A stretch of 64,000 nt of DNA from assembly GCF_030272615.1 (NCBI RefSeq), contig NC_081414.1, positions 821,683,896 to 821,747,895 on the forward strand, given 5' to 3'. The notes beneath the pieces are model-generated. The model was not told the origin of the DNA. It was given only the letters and a program-made list of their open reading frames with translations, and searched no databases. The translations under genes and the position numbers were made by a program. Source of the DNA: Cryptomeria japonica (taxonomy: Eukaryota; Streptophyta; Pinopsida; Cupressales; Cupressaceae). This document shows, in pieces, positions 46,447 to 57,477 of this stretch (its first letter is position 1; every line of letters begins with the position of its first letter).

Positions 46447-48762
46447 ATGTCAGATTTTTATTTGCAACATGTTCATATTTATGATGATGTATGCAATTAT
46501 GTTGATCATGAGTATAACCAAGATGAATTAGATGAAGCTTTAGATGAGTTTTTGAACCCTAAAGATACCAAACCTTCATTTTACCAAAAACTCATAAACA
46601 TTGTTACTATGCCATTTTGGTGTGATGAGAAAGATAAGTCGAATGATTCCTCTCAAGGGTACATTCCTATCAACTCTTCCACTAAATCTAGTAACATGGT
46701 TGTTTTCAATGATCCCCTCTATGAAGAGATGTCTCCTTTTGAATCAAAAGATAAACCTTTTAATCGATATGATCATGCTTTGTTGGATGATGCTCTTGAT
46801 GACTTTGTGGCTTTATTGAAATCTTTAAACAAGAACAAAACTTCCAAATTAGTTAACATGATAAACTTGAATGAGCATAATAAGCCTCTCTTTGAAGTCC
46901 AAGGTGCTTATCCTTCTCCCACCTTTCAAGTTCCTAAATCACCTCTCCTTACTGTCCAAGGAGGGTATGGTCATGATTCCTTTCTTACTCTGAATAAACC
47001 TATCATCACTGTGCAAGGAAGAAAACCTATAACTCCTTATAGTTATGCCAAGCAATTAACTAGAGAGAGTTATAATGCAGTTGCCCATACTTATAATACT
47101 AGAAATAATAGGCAGCCTAATCCTCCTCCTATTAATCCAGTTTCTCTTCCTAATCCTCAACCAATTCTTTTGCAAGCTCCACGTATTTCACAAATGCTTA
47201 GTAAGGACTATGATCTTATTGAACAACTTAAAACTACTCCGACAAAGATTTCTATTTGGGATTTAGTTCAAACTTCACCTGCCTATCATGGGATGTTACA
47301 AGATGCTTTAAAAAATTTAGATGTCCCACCTACAGTGACACCTAATAATAATAATAATAACATGGCTTCCCTGATTGATTCTACAAGCAAACCCAAAGCT
47401 CAAATTGTGCTCACACAAGATGAGTTACCTTCTCATGAAATTCAAAATCAATATGATCATCTTATGATTGTAGTTATTATCAATGAAAGTGCTATAAGAC
47501 GAACCCTTGTGGACAATGGATCTAACCTTAGTGTTTGTAGTATTGATTTATTGGACAAGCTTAATGTGGATCATTCTCTCATTAAACGTTCTTCTATTTC
47601 TATTCGAGGCTTTGATAATGTTGGTAAAGAATGTTTGGGTATCATAATCTTACCTATTATAGTAGGTCCTGTTACTTTACCTACACCTATTCATGTCATC
47701 TCTGGTAATTTGACTTACAATCTTCTATTAGGGAGACCTTGGCTTCATAGTATGCAAGCTGTCCCCTCAACTTTGCATGGGCGAGTCAAATTCATTTATG
47801 ACAATATAACATACACCTTGTTGGCTGATACTAATCTTCAAGAACCATTACAAACTAGATCTTCTTGTTCAACTACTTCCAATCTTTCTACCACTTCAAA
47901 TGCATTTACTTCCTTTAAGGATTTTGTCCCCTCTAGTACTCTTGATCCTTCTACTCAGTCAGAATCTTCTCCCAAAGATATCTTTTATCCCAAAAAATCT
48001 CTCTTGGATGATGATTGGGGATCTTTAGACTTTAACCCTACTTTTGTAGGAGAATATAGAGTGCCTAAGATTGAGAAGGGAAAATCTAAGGAAGAAACTA
48101 AAGAGAAGCCCACTTTGTCTATGCAATTCAGTAACAACTTTGTGGCTACCTCTGATTCAAATAACTCTTCAACATCTTCCTCTAATACAAATAGCACTAA
48201 GACCTATGGGGCATCACCATCCCTCTCTGATTTAGCATCCCTTCATGGTCGTGGTTTTCACATTTTGGCTAAGAGTGGCTATAGTGGAAATGGTTGTGGC
48301 ACAAATGAATAAGGAATTAAAGTTCCTTTAGAACATAACATGCATGAATATTCATTTGGACTTGGATATAATCTTTCTAAGCCCACCAAAGCATCTAAAA
48401 GACCATCTCTCAATGTGAATGCTATATTTAGTAGTGATGATGATCTCACTTCAACTAAATCATCTTCTACTTCTATCAACTCTCATTCCCCTCATAAGGA
48501 AATCTTGGCGATGAACAAATCTCTTTATGAATCCCCTCAAATTTCTAAATCCACTTATGAATCTTTATCTCCTATTCATCATAAAGTTCCTTCCTCCAGG
48601 GATAAGGCTCTAATAAATTACACTCATCCCTCTTCTAAGATTTCTTGTGACTTTTCTTCTTCAATTTTTATCATTTTATACATGTTTTTGATCTCACTTA
48701 TAGTCGAGTATTTAGCATGTCATATTCAAATACCTCATTCAATCTATCATGTCTTTAAATAA
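46447..48762 (+). pseudogene. Gypsy-type protease and G-patch-like protein
   Basis: One frame from the ATG at 46447 (MSDFYLQHVHIYDD) is open for 621 codons, stops at a TAA (48310-48312), then continues open to 48762. The N-terminal half is acidic and unrecognised, with a repeated VQGxY/VQGGY/VQGRK phrase near residues 150-200. Around residue 354 is VDNGSNLSVCS, a retropepsin active-site motif of the D-[TN]-G-S form, and near 430 is LLGRPWLH, typical of plant gypsy proteases. The end, KSGYSGNGCGTNE then GLGYN, looks like a G-patch cut by the stop (probably CAA to TAA). A conventional Gag capsid domain is not visible. No polymerase follows. Confidence 0.75.
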
Positions 48763-50614
48763 CATTAATGGCTATTATGTTGCTCATCATTATGTGACAT
48801 TGGTAGCTCATTTACTGGGGGCTCATTGTCATTCATGATGGTACAATTTCAAGTGCAATCATATTTTTGAAGAAACATAATAGCCTAATTTTCTATGTTA
48901 TCTCTTGTTTCTATGGGGACAAGAGTGATTTCATACATCTCTTCTTTTTATGGTTAAAATTTCCCTTTGGGGTAATAGTGTGGAAATATTGATCATCTTT
49001 TCTTTAGAATCCTCTTTTCCTAGATATGGGAGAAGATGTGTATTCTCTTTCTTATCCTACCCACTTCTTGTAAGGAGCATTTTTACATACACTAATGTCT
49101 TGCTTGCATGAACTCATGTGAGTATGTAGTAAATTTTTGCTTATGTCTAAATCTCTCCCTAGAAGATTGTGTAAGTCCTTCTCATTGTCCTTATCCTTGG
49201 GAGGCAATGATCTTTCCTTATTTTTATCTAAGGATCCACTTTTTCCTATTTCGTGGACGGTGTGAACTTTATTACTTGATGTTATTCCTTGTATGCATTT
49301 GTTGTTGTTTGTTCAAGGATTCTCTCTTACAAGAGGTGTAAATCCTTAACTACAACCTCTTTTGCACTTGGTAAAATACATCCATAATGAATTCACTCTC
49401 CCAATTGGGTTAAAAAGAGCGTCGTCTTTCATTAAGAATCACTTTCACCTCACAAAAGAAGGAAGTATTGCATTCTTATTCTCTTCTTTGTCTTATTCTA
49501 GAAGATGTTATATTTGTCTAAGACAATTCCTCTCGAGGATAGGTGTCTTTTGTACAAAGATCTCTTCTCCTCTAAGGATCTCCTTTACACATACTACAAG
49601 ATATCCCTTTTCAACTATCTTATCCTTGCTTGGATCTATGACATTGTTGCATTTTTGGGGTATCTTCTTTTGTGATGAAGGTAGGTATCCTTGTTCTACT
49701 TTGCTTATGACATAAACATTACACTTTTTTGAGCAATGGGTCATTCTTGGAACCAGAGCACAAACTCTTAGAGCAAGATGTCTCCATTTTTCTTTTATGC
49801 AAGGTGATTATTCTCAGAATGAGAGCATAGACTCTTAGAGCGAGATGCCACACTTTTGTACTATACATATACAGGTTGTAGCATACTCGGGCATAGACTC
49901 CTATGAGGTGCTTCTAACCTCACTTACACACACATGCACGAGGTTGAGTGGAACTAGTGGCATAAGGCTAGACTTTCTCACTCTCCTCCCTTACATGGAT
50001 CACCTAGACAAACTCTAGGTGCTAGTTTTCCATGTCCTTTTTCCCATGGATCACCTAGACAAGATCTAGGGGCGAGAAGTCCATGTTTTCTCTCACACTA
50101 TTCTTCTCATGGATCACCAATGTGTGTATTAATGCTTTTTTCCTTTCTTTTCTTCTCTTTGCATTTTGTTTCCATTTACATCCTTCATCTTGTGTTAGAG
50201 AACTCCCAAATCCTCACACTCTTTGTTGTGTTGGAATTGAGATTTAGTCCTCTTTCTTACCAAATGATTCTCCATTAGTTTTTGATCTCATATCAAATCT
50301 TCTTGTAAGCATTTGTCATCAATATTCTTTAACAATTCGAAGTGGTAAACATGATACCCTGTTTCAACTCACTAAAATTAGCAAGTCGAATCAGGGGGGG
50401 CATATAGCTACCCTCGAATTTTCATCACCTTCCTTAGTAAGCATTAGGTGATTTTGTGATCTAACGTGTGTTTTGTAGGGTGCGGTTCCTAACTGTGTAC
50501 TGCAGATACCGCTGGGGGCTTCGTTCGACAGACTTATGGATATATCCTTTTTTAAATAATGTTTAATTTTCTATACTTTAGCTTGCATATGCACGTAGTG
50601 TTCATATGACCACT
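48763..50614 (+). other. Noncoding 3' interior of the gypsy-type element
   Basis: About 1.85 kb with no recognisable protein; the short frames (for example 49108-49341 and 49362-49715) have no family features. It contains two sets of short direct repeats at about 49740-50110. The end of the stretch leads into the PPT. Confidence 0.5.
49735..50115 (+). repeat. Two sets of short direct repeats inside the gypsy-type element
   Basis: Set 1: GAGCACAAACTCTTAGAGCAAGATG near 49757, with variants GAGCATAGACTCTTAGAGCGAGATG near 49824 and GGGCATAGACTCCTATGAG near 49890. Set 2: ATGGATCACCTAGACAAACTCTAGG near 49996, repeated near 50047 with GATCTAGG, and a third partial ATGGATCACC near 50109. Confidence 0.75.
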
Positions 50615-50629
50615 AAAGTGGGGGCTAAA
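50615..50629 (+). promoter_or_regulatory. Polypurine tract of nested gypsy-type element
   Basis: AAAGTGGGGGCTAAA directly precedes the 3' LTR start TGTAGCATCG, the expected plus-strand primer position. Confidence 0.75.
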
Positions 50630-52279
50630 TGTAGCATCGTAAATTATATGCACTTGCTAGGGTGGTACAATTTCACACCTAGTTTAGCACCCGCCTTGGT
50701 GCATTTTGCATTTTGCATTGCATTTCCCCTTTAGCACTTAATTAGGTCTAAGGTTCTATTTTTATCATCTCCCATATCATAAAGTTGGGCCCTTTTCATT
50801 AAAGTGTGCCCCTTTTCATTTTATTCCTCCAATACATCATTTAATCAAAAACCCTAATTAGGTCCTATTTTGAACTTGGGGGCTTGATTTCGGGGGTCAA
50901 AACATCTCAAAATCACCTGTAACTTCAGGATTCTCTCTAAAATCATCATATCCGACGGCCCTAAAAATTTGGTGAGAAGTTGTCGGGACCATGGCGCCCG
51001 GAGTGCACACAGTCCTGGACATTTTTCCTGAAATTTTAGGAGCGTGATCCAATCATAAAATAAAGCTTAACCCCAAGAAATTGGCAGGAGATTCAATCTC
51101 TAGGTTGGCCAAAAGTTGAAATTAAGACCTAGGGTTTCATATATAAGAGCTCTCTTTCTTCATTTGAAAGGATGGGAATTTTGGTTTCAGGGACCTTCTA
51201 TGCAGCAAAAGAGCAGATCTTTGAAGACTTCAATAACATTCAACATCCATCCATCAAGCATTCATCAATTTCATTCATCCATTTAGGGCTTTGAAAACAT
51301 TGAAGAGCAATAAGAGATCACCGACTGAAGATTGGCTTGTACCCCTCCCTTGGGGTTGGGTATGATTTCATGTTGTTTTCATGTCTTTGCATAAGCCTCA
51401 TTATATCATTTGTATTCATGCTTTAGATCACTTTGCATCTTGGTTTGGAGCATTTACATTATCATTTACAAGCAATTAGGGTTTACTTTCTAGGTTGCTC
51501 TAGTTTGCTTACTTGCATTTTAGGATCTTGCACACACACAAGGTCTGCACACACACTACTTTTACAATACAACTTGGCTATTCATGGAGGTGGAAATCAC
51601 CAAAGCGGGGGTTTGACTAAGGCAAAACCCTATATAGCTGCCCACCATACCTTTTTAGATATAAGTGCAGATTTTGGGATTCAAACGATGTCGCAAGTTG
51701 CAGATCTGACAGAAGCAGACAGAAACTAAGCTACAGACCAAATCTGAGGGCAAAAGACTAGGATAGGGGCGTGGGGCACCCTGGTCCTGCCAGCACAGGG
51801 GCGCTGGGTGCCCTAGTCCTTGGGACAGTGGCGTTTGGCACCCTGGTCCCTCAGTCAGACAACAAGTTTCAGCATTTTCGATAGCTTTTTAGGTTGCAAA
51901 ACAGCAGTTTCAGGAGCAGTATTAGGACAGTGGCACATGCGCCCCCGTCCTGAACATTTTCACTCAAATTTTAACTCTGGGTACGCATCTACATTCTTGT
52001 CTTGTCCTTGTGTTTATAGCTTTCCATTGTTTAATCTCAATTCTGCAATCTTGTTATTAGTTCATACTTGCACTTTGGGGTTAGGAATTGAACTTGCATC
52101 ATTTTATCTTTCAATTACAACAAAGGAATAGAAACCCTAATAGGTAGCCTGTGGGGCTCTCTTCCACAAAAAGAAGTAGCCAATTGTGTGATACCTCTAG
52201 GCTCTTTCGTATTCCACAATGTGTGTCAAAACGTAGGATTAGGGCATTTTAGCCTAGTCTCTCTTTTTTTCCCTACACA
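50630..52279 (+). repeat. 3' LTR of nested gypsy-type element
   Basis: This 1,650-bp direct repeat of 44594-46254 keeps TATATAAG at 51140-51147 and ends CCCTACACA before GGAAG. Confidence 0.93.
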
Positions 52280-52284
52280 GGAAG

Positions 52285-52532
52285 TATGAATAATGAACCA
52301 TGGAGAACACCTGGAATTGTATGCTATCATTGCAACAAACCGGGACACTGCCAAAACTTGCAGACTGAGAAAGAACCTATCAAATGATAGACCAATCACT
52401 CTAGAAGGGAAGATTGATGTTGAAACTATTCAAATGAAAATGAATAAAACTTAGAAAAAGAAACCAAAATAAGTGTCACAGAATGAATCAGTTTCTGCAT
52501 CTAGTGTAGAAATCTCTGAACCGACAAACTGA
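52285..52532 (+). pseudogene. B ORF1, last zinc knuckle and tail
   Basis: Joined to 44593 the reading gives RKNGSMNNEPWRTPGIV, then CYHCNKPGH, where a 2-bp deletion breaks the fourth knuckle before its last Cys. The other frame supplies the rest (TCRLRK). The tail has ETIQMKMNKT, KKKPK and VSQNESVSASS and ends EPTN at the TGA 52530-52532. The same kind of tail (EEIKEKLKMIWKKKE, ending PIPN) closes ORF1 of family C. Confidence 0.7.
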
Positions 52533-52935
52533 GCTTCAAAAAAGCTTAGGGAGAATATATTGGTGAAATGTTCAAACCTCTAGTTTATATCGGTAAAGAC
52601 CTTAACTAATATATGTTACCTGTCAATCGACATAAGATTTGAAGCAGTAAAAGTCAAAGTTATGGTTTGTGCCCTAACGGTGATGCATTTAATATGGTAG
52701 GTGAAAGTTTGTTTAAAAAGGTTTTTCATGCCATTTTCACTTATCTATTTTTGAGAGAAGAATTTTCAAGAGCAAAGTGAATTGAAAATATTGTAGAGGA
52801 ATCTAGAGAACTTTTTCAATCTATCAGCGAAGAACACTAAGCACTAATCTAGCAACCAAAGTGGTGTATTGAAGGCGACATTGGCAAACTCTAAATCTCG
52901 GATTGTGAAGGTATTTTTTGAAATTCTCTCTTATT
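52533..52935 (+). promoter_or_regulatory. ORF1-ORF2 spacer of B
   Basis: TGCATTTAATATGGTAGGTGA at 52683-52703 aligns with TGCATTAAATGTGGTAGTTGA of A1. TTTAAAAA at 52712-52719 sits where A has its TATA-like box, though it is 217 bp from the ORF2 ATG rather than 143. It is a weaker promoter candidate than in A. Confidence 0.35.
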
Positions 52936-55900
52936 ATGGCTTCTGCATCACACTCTAGTTCTAGTGCACTTGTAGATTCAGCCAAATTTCTTCAAAAGAA
53001 AATGAAATACAATGCCCTATCACAAATACCCACTGGAGTTATTGTTGAGGGAGATACTTCAGGATATATTGACTGTAAATTGGAAGACCTAGGATTCCTA
53101 GTGATTCATTCCCAGCTAAGTTTGTTCTATGGGGATGATAAGAAGATCAAACCTGAGTATAGTGTCCTTGAGAAGATGAAACTACACAATATGGTGTACT
53201 TTCTAGAAAAGTTCATAGAAGAACATATCCGCATCATCCTTAGCAGAGTACATGGTGATAAGATGTACCTCAAGTGGACGCATGACATCACACCAGAAGT
53301 AATTCATGTCATCACCATTTTCTGCAATACTGGAGAGGTACTAGCTCTATGGAAGGTCACCAAGACTAAAATTACTAAGCTCATCGATTCTGTGAGTGAC
53401 CAATGGGCAATGACCATCAACATCATCTTTGATGTTCTGGTGAAATGTGCTTGCATGGTGATTGGTTACCAGATATTCTATGCCAGCAGAATGAATTATG
53501 TCCCTACTACTGCAGTGAATGCTACTTATAGAATGATCAAGGAAGACACTACATTTGACGTATGTACCTATCTATAGAAGCAATTAGTGTTAAATCTAAA
53601 GTTCATTAAACAGGACAATTCTCTATGGTTTAGGTTTGGACAACTTTTGGTCGGTTTATTCTTCTACTTTCAAGGTTATTTCCCTAGAGTAGGTGATGTG
53701 CAATGGTTTGCTGACCTACCAGTTTCTAGACAAATCAAGGAAAGTCTACAATGTAGTAGGAACTAGATATCCTAAGGTTCTAAACAAGTATTTTAATGAA
53801 TTCAAGTAGAAAATGAACTAGAGAATGAGGATATTTGATGATATTGTGAAGGAATATAAAGATGACATCTGCTTCACAATAAAGGTAGATGACTGCATAA
53901 TGGAAGTGATGGAACCAAGAAAGGAAGTAGTTGAACCTATAGGTTATGAAGTGTTGAATGACCTATTGATCAAGTATGCCTCTACCCTACTTGCCTCACC
54001 ACTGGATGCAAATAAAAAGAGAACCAGTACCTACTTGGAGAGGGTGACACCGGTTGAAGACCCAAAACACAAAAAGGGAAAAACAGTACCATCGGTATTT
54101 GCACCGGTTACCTTTGCCAGTCTGAAAGTGACCAAGTAGTCATCAACCAAGAAGAAACCTAAGGTTATTCTAGCAAAGGTCTTTGAAAGGAAGCGGAAAA
54201 CAAGAACCAACTCACTAGAGTCAGAGGACACTGAACTGAAAATTCAAACAAAGAAGATAAGACAATCAAGCAAGAAGACAAAGTCTACCGGTAATGTACC
54301 TGCAACTTCAGCACCGGTAAATATAGATATTTCCTCTTATAAACCTATGACACATTGTCAAAGGACAATTAAGAATATTAGGAGAAAAGTGCTTTATGAT
54401 CCAAGGGAATATTTTGATGATTTTACTGATAGTGAGAAAGAAGAAGTAGAAAAGAAAGTCATTAAATATTTATGTGTTAATGATTGATCACCATCTAAGA
54501 TTAGATTGGTTACAATGGATTCTTTGTATAATTCTTTAGATAACAAATGACACATTGCGATTGAGAAAGAACGGGAGATCAGGGAGAAATTTTTTGCACA
54601 ATACTTTCTTGATGCTTCTAATTCAGAACTATTTGAGATAATGGATAAGAACAAAGGCATCTTCTTCATGATAAGGAGAAGACTCAAGCTACTAGAAGGT
54701 AAAACTTCTGAAGTGGAAAAGGATACTCACATACATGTGAAAGTTGTTGTCAGAATACACCAAGTATTTGAAGCCAATAAGAAGTTTGAACAAGAACCTG
54801 ACCTATCATCAGGAAAACCGAATGAAGTATTTGACAGTGAAGGTGAAAGAGAGACAGAGCAAATTGATCCTATTGATATGGATGCTTTAGATGTTGAGGA
54901 TGTCACTCCTAACAAAGAACAAATGGAGAAAGAGCAAGAAGAAAAAGAAAGGTAGGAAGAAAACAAGAGAAAAGAGGAAGAGAAGAAGAAAGAGGAAGAG
55001 AAGAAGAAAGAAGAGGAGAAGAGGAAAGAAGAGGAGAAGAGGAATGAAGAGGAGAAGAGGAAAGAAGAAGAGAAGAAGAAAGAAGAAGACAAGAGGAAGG
55101 AAGAAGAAAGGAAGAAGGAGGAATATAAGAAAAAAGAAGAAGAGGAGAAGGAAGCAGAAAAGAACAAACAAGCTAAGACTCCTAAGGCAACCGGTGATCC
55201 AACCAAATAGGTTGATACCACCTGTCTTATTGATCTTCAATCAACAGATGAATCTGAGCTGCTACGAGGTATTAAACTTGCACTAGAGAGACTGGAAGAG
55301 TTGAAGAGGAAGAAAGAATAGGATGTCATTCAAATTGCAGTTGACACCCTTACCAGTCTAATTACTGGTACCAACCTCCCCAGTACCGATTCCTCTTTGT
55401 CCAAGCTTAAACTTCTTTGTACCATAGTGGAGGACCAGGTACAATGCTTGGAAGATGTTATTAAAGAAACTACAAAGAAGAACCATGAAAAGGCACTCAA
55501 TACTGCCTTAGTCAAGCAAACAAATGAACTGCGGTCACAACTACTGAAACAACAAAATGATATCAGTGTTGCAATGGGTGAAGGTAAATTATTGTTGAGT
55601 AAAATCTGCCAACCCCATCTATTTTGTGATGATGTGCTTAAACATAAAGCTCAACTCCAATCAGAGTTACAGGATTATATCAGCAATTTCAAGATGCCAT
55701 ATGGTTCATTCACTGCATATGGGCAAATGGTTCATCATTATCAGCTTCACACTGCCATGATGGACTCAGAGATCAATAACTGGTCTAAAGATTTGTAGGA
55801 GCTTCAACTGCTCCTATTGCCAAGATTGCAGATCCTTCAGAAATGTTTTCTCAATCTGGAAGCTATCACGGTAACTCAAGAGATGAGTACCATTGATGCA

Positions 55901-55993
55901 ATGGAAGAACTGATATTCCAGATGAAGACTGAAAGTGAGGTTTCTACCTCATTACTTGAGTCATGGACATTGGCCATGAAATTTTTTATGTAG
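52936..55993 (+). pseudogene. B ORF2: about 1,020-codon homologue of A ORF2
   Basis: The start is the ATG at 52936 (MASASHSSSSALV), like MASS in A. Homology with A is plain: IRIILSRVHG at residues 98-107, ITPEVIHVIT, MVIGYQIFYASRMN, FRFGQLLVGLFFYF, YKDDICFTIKVDDCIMEV and YASTLLASP. The middle is Lys/Thr-rich. At 54955-55140 a Lys/Glu/Arg-rich repeat of about 60 residues replaces the Lys/Pro linker of A. A coiled-coil C-terminus follows (SKLKLLCTIVEDQVQCLEDVI, MDSEINNWSKDL). A frameshift near 53740 and stops, including 53575, 54137, 54485, 54548, 54953, 55208, 55319 and 55796, break it. The final stop is taken at 55991-55993. Length matches A ORF2 within a few codons. Function unknown. Confidence 0.8.
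54955..55145 (+). repeat. GAGAAGAAGAAAGAG minisatellite coding for an E/K-rich helix
   Basis: Units of about 18 bp such as GAGGAGAAGAGGAAAGAA recur about ten times. In the ORF2 frame they read KRKEEE/KKKEEE. An E-R/K alternation of this kind forms stable single helices in other proteins. Both strands look open here only because of the low complexity. Confidence 0.8.
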
Positions 55994-56099
55994 GACTTTA
56001 AATCATTTTTGAGAAATTTCATTCCTTATTGTCAAGAACATTTACTCTATTTTATTATATAAGCAAAAAGGGGTTATTCTGCATTACTTTGTTATTGTT

Positions 56100-56316
56100 G
56101 GAAAAAGGGGAGTACTGTACATTAAAATTTTGGTGAATGTTACCATTTCATGTACTTTCATGTTACCACTTTGGATAATAGTGTACATTGTAATCTCTAC
56201 AAAAGGGATAGTGTATATGCTTAGGGGGAGTAACTTTGATTATGGCATTTTTGTTGTAAAAACACTTAGATGTCAAAATTTTCCTAAGTGTTTCCATCAA
56301 TGCCAAAGGGGGAGAT
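56100..56316 (+). promoter_or_regulatory. G-rich modules and PPT of B
   Basis: AAAAAGGGGAGTAC lies at 56102-56115, TTAGGGGGAGTAAC at 56221-56234, and CCAAAGGGGGAGAT at 56303-56316 abuts the LTR. Three blocks precede the LTR, as in A and copia, though the first two are less similar. Confidence 0.7.
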
Positions 56317-57472
56317 TGTTGGCATTTTGATGATGTTTTGATTGTCATTGATGGACACACACTTTCTTGATGTATGAGTTATGCTCAACTGGTATTGTGT
56401 ATTATTGGATGTATAGTCTTTAGCTTATCAGTGTTTTGCAGAAAATGGTTTACCGATCACAAATTCTATGAAGACTGCAAGCGGTATGAAGATCCCAAGT
56501 GGTGCAAGGATCCCAAGCGGTTCGAGGAGCTCAAGAAGTATGAAGGAACCAAGCGATAGTTAACTTTTGATCGAAACACTATGATCTACCAGTCTTCATT
56601 TTTGACAATCGGTAATCAGTATATTGTATTAACTGGTATTACTCTATGATGAGTTACCAACCGATATTTTGTAATGTGTGATGAGTTATCATCCACCAAC
56701 ACTTTGGCAGTGATTTTGTTCCATGTTACCAAATGTGTACAGATGCACTGAACCTAGGAACTTGTAGTGTAATCCTATTGGACCGACATGAAATCAGTTT
56801 CCTTTATAAGGACATCATGTCTAGGGTTTGCATGGTATGTGAGACATAAAAGAGAAAAGGTTATGTGTGATCTTTGAAGAGAAGATTAAGTTTGTGTGAA
56901 GAGATAGAGTGTGGAGATATTGAAGACTGAAGTAATGCTGAAATAAATTAACAATGAGTTGTCAAGGATCTGACCAGCATACTGTGCTAGTATCTAGATC
57001 ACTCACTTATTGATTACAAATATCTTCGACAAGTCTGAAACCCTTAACTGGGTAGGCCCAGCAAAGCCTTTGTAAATCCTCTAACAAGGTGGTTCACAAC
57101 TGTGGATCTGAAATCCTTTAACAAGGTAGTCTTTAATAGGACTTATCTCCTAACAGAGATCTAGATTCCTAACAGGATCTGTTTTGGTGAAGAACATTGT
57201 ATGACCTTAACCGGTCTGGTTTCTATTCTGTAGATAGTTACTTGTGAGTTTCTGCTCACCATGGTTTTTTCCCATTTGGGTTTCCATGTCAAATATCTTA
57301 TGTTATGGTGATTGTGCTCTTGTGGGTGAATGCTTTGTTTTCTATTTGGTTTGCATTTATCTTAACCGGTTTATTGGTGAATTTGTTGCACCGGTTATCT
57401 GCTAAATTGTTTAAAGGATTGTTTACAATATTTTTTGGTATACTAATTCACCCTCCCTCTTAGTATTCATTA
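56317..57472 (+). repeat. 3' LTR of B
   Basis: This 1,156-bp LTR has its TATA-like box at 56813-56820. It carries the same three AAATCC(C/T)TTAAC modules and a U5 block with CACCCTCCCTCTTAGTATT. Several small indels separate it from the 5' LTR, and the terminal CA is now TA. Confidence 0.92.
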
Positions 57473-57477
57473 GTTAT

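Larger units (their letters stand above)
44594..52279 (+). mobile_element. Gypsy-type non-autonomous element nested in B
   Basis: LTRs at 44594-46254 and 50630-52279 begin TGTAGCATCGTAAATT and end CCCTACACA, with GGAAG at 44589-44593 and 52280-52284. The 4.4-kb interior has one long protein frame (46447-48762) carrying a retropepsin-like motif and a G-patch-like end. About 1.9 kb of apparently noncoding DNA follows. There is no reverse transcriptase, RNase H or integrase. The primer site is not of the Met type. The LTRs differ by perhaps 5% by eye, mostly C/T and G/A changes. A related solo LTR is at 26059. Confidence 0.92.
42336..57472 (+). mobile_element. Element B: non-autonomous copia-like LTR retrotransposon
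   Basis: LTRs at 42336-43524 and 56317-57472 are flanked by GTTAT at 42331-42335 and 57473-57477. The last LTR dinucleotide is TA instead of CA in the 3' copy. The plan equals that of A: Met primer site, ORF1 with coiled coil and four zinc knuckles, ORF2 of about 1,020 codons, PPT, and no pol. A gypsy-type element (44594-52279) splits ORF1. Without it B is about 7.4 kb. LTR sequence and most of ORF1 differ from A, so B is a separate family with a homologous ORF2. Confidence 0.93.

Noticed and set aside
54727-55240. Minus-strand Ser/Phe/Leu-rich frames opposite B ORF2
   Set aside because: They mirror the GAA/GAG minisatellite; the plus frame continues homologous ORF2 on both sides.
42336-57472. 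B as a pol-bearing element whose pol was replaced by the nested insertion
   Set aside because: The nested element has its own exact TSD, and ORF1 continues in register across it, so nothing was replaced.
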